DNA from: Pomphorhynchus laevis
Taxonomy: Eukaryota; Acanthocephala; Palaeacanthocephala; Echinorhynchida; Pomphorhynchidae
Assembly (NCBI GenBank): GCA_012934845.2
Contig: WNNJ02003641.1
Location: forward strand, 124,001 to 188,000
Direction: 5' to 3'
DNA: 64,000 nucleotides
Made by a program: the position numbers and the translations under genes. Of this stretch, positions 63,431 through 64,000 are shown one piece after another (the stretch's first letter is position 1; the number at the start of each line of letters is the position of its first letter). Below the pieces are notes generated by a model. The model was given only the letters and a program-made list of their open reading frames with translations. It was not told where the DNA came from and made no database searches.

Positions 63431-64000
63431 AATTTATTTAATTTAAACGTTATATTAAATTTTAAATATAAATTAGTTTAATATAATTTAATCGAATTTA
63501 TTCAATTTAAAAATTTAGGATAATTTTATATCAGTTTGCCATAATTAACTTAAAACTCAAAAAATAATATTTAATGCACATATATTTGAAATATGTTTAT
63601 TATATTATTTGTGTTAATATAGTTGTGGTCATAGGAATATATTTAAAATAAGATTTTACTGCGTTTGATTTTATTGTATTATAATTTTTGGTAACTGTGA
63701 TTGTAATAATTTTAATAAATTCTTAGTTAAATTATAAAAATATTAAAATTAATAGTTTTTATTAATTCAGTTTATTCCAATTTATTTAGTTTTAGAATGT
63801 CATAAAACCGCTATTGATAATCAATAATTACAAATTAGCGATAATTATTCATAAATTTAAAATAGCGATAAATAATAAATAATAAATACCTTCATAATAT
63901 TCTTTACTATTTATATTTATATCAAATTAAAATTTTAATAAAAATCAATCAATTTTGTCATGATAGTTTAGCTAAGCATTTCAATTTTTTAATTAAATAT
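63431..64000. other. AT-rich end of the window
   Basis: Decayed satellite-like words to about 63520 (TTTAATCTAATTTATTTAAT), then A/T-rich sequence. No exon of the Mi-2 C-terminus was found. Confidence 0.5.

Overview
The window is AT-rich genomic DNA from an invertebrate animal whose phylum I cannot fix. Two spliced host genes lie on the + strand and almost everything else is transposable-element material. A Mi-2/CHD-type chromatin remodeler with a CHDNT domain points to Metazoa. The genome has very short minimal introns (42-71 bp) beside introns swollen to 8 kb by retroelements, and many 3' splice sites end in AAG.

Region 1-16.0 kb is a LINE graveyard. A CR1/L2-like family (ORF1 with a PHD-like Cys finger, ORF2 with APE endonuclease and reverse transcriptase) is present as a deleted + copy (1-1.3 kb), a near full-length but broken minus copy A (2.0-6.3 kb), an apparently whole minus copy B (6.5-10.8 kb), and 5'-truncated copies at 13.5-14.6 kb (+) and 15.2-16.0 kb (-). 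Copies A and B sit inside an older, decayed + strand LINE of another family (LINE-C), which is split into three pieces. At 16.3-18.2 kb there is a composite fold-back repeat with a tRNA-like SINE head, then an (AT)n tract.

Region 19.1-22.4 kb holds the first two coding exons of an RNF34/RFFL-like gene (FYVE-type finger plus SAP-like helix region). No RING exon was found before the next gene. Its intron carries a decayed Ty3/gypsy integrase fossil. From 22.4 to 31.3 kb lie LINE and Penelope-like (PLE) fragments, some in tandem, and gene-free AT-rich DNA.

From 31.34 kb to beyond the right edge is a single Mi-2 (CHD3/4/5-type) gene. I could assemble 21 exons in one continuous frame of 4376 coding nt (about 1458 residues): CHDNT, two PHD fingers, two chromodomains, a full SNF2 ATPase, and the C-terminal DUF domains. 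The last roughly 100 residues should lie past base 64000. Its introns hold: a three-part fold-back (32.3-32.9 kb); MITE-like repeats (33.7-34.1 kb); an 8.3 kb stack of three non-LTR families (40.1-47.6 kb), two of them with R2-like C-terminal nuclease regions; PLE pieces, one split by a 207 bp TIR element (53.0-55.6 kb); another three-part fold-back (54.2-55.0 kb); a diverged CR1-like copy (58.5-60.0 kb); and a 126-128 bp satellite with a 631 bp higher-order period (61.86-63.43 kb).

The two host genes (a ubiquitin ligase and a NuRD-type remodeler) show no evident functional link. The strongest leads are the apparently intact LINE with a conserved 37-nt ORF overlap and covarying 3' hairpin, the RT plus PD-(D/E)XK-like retroelement, the recurring three-part fold-back architecture, and the AAG-rich splice acceptors.
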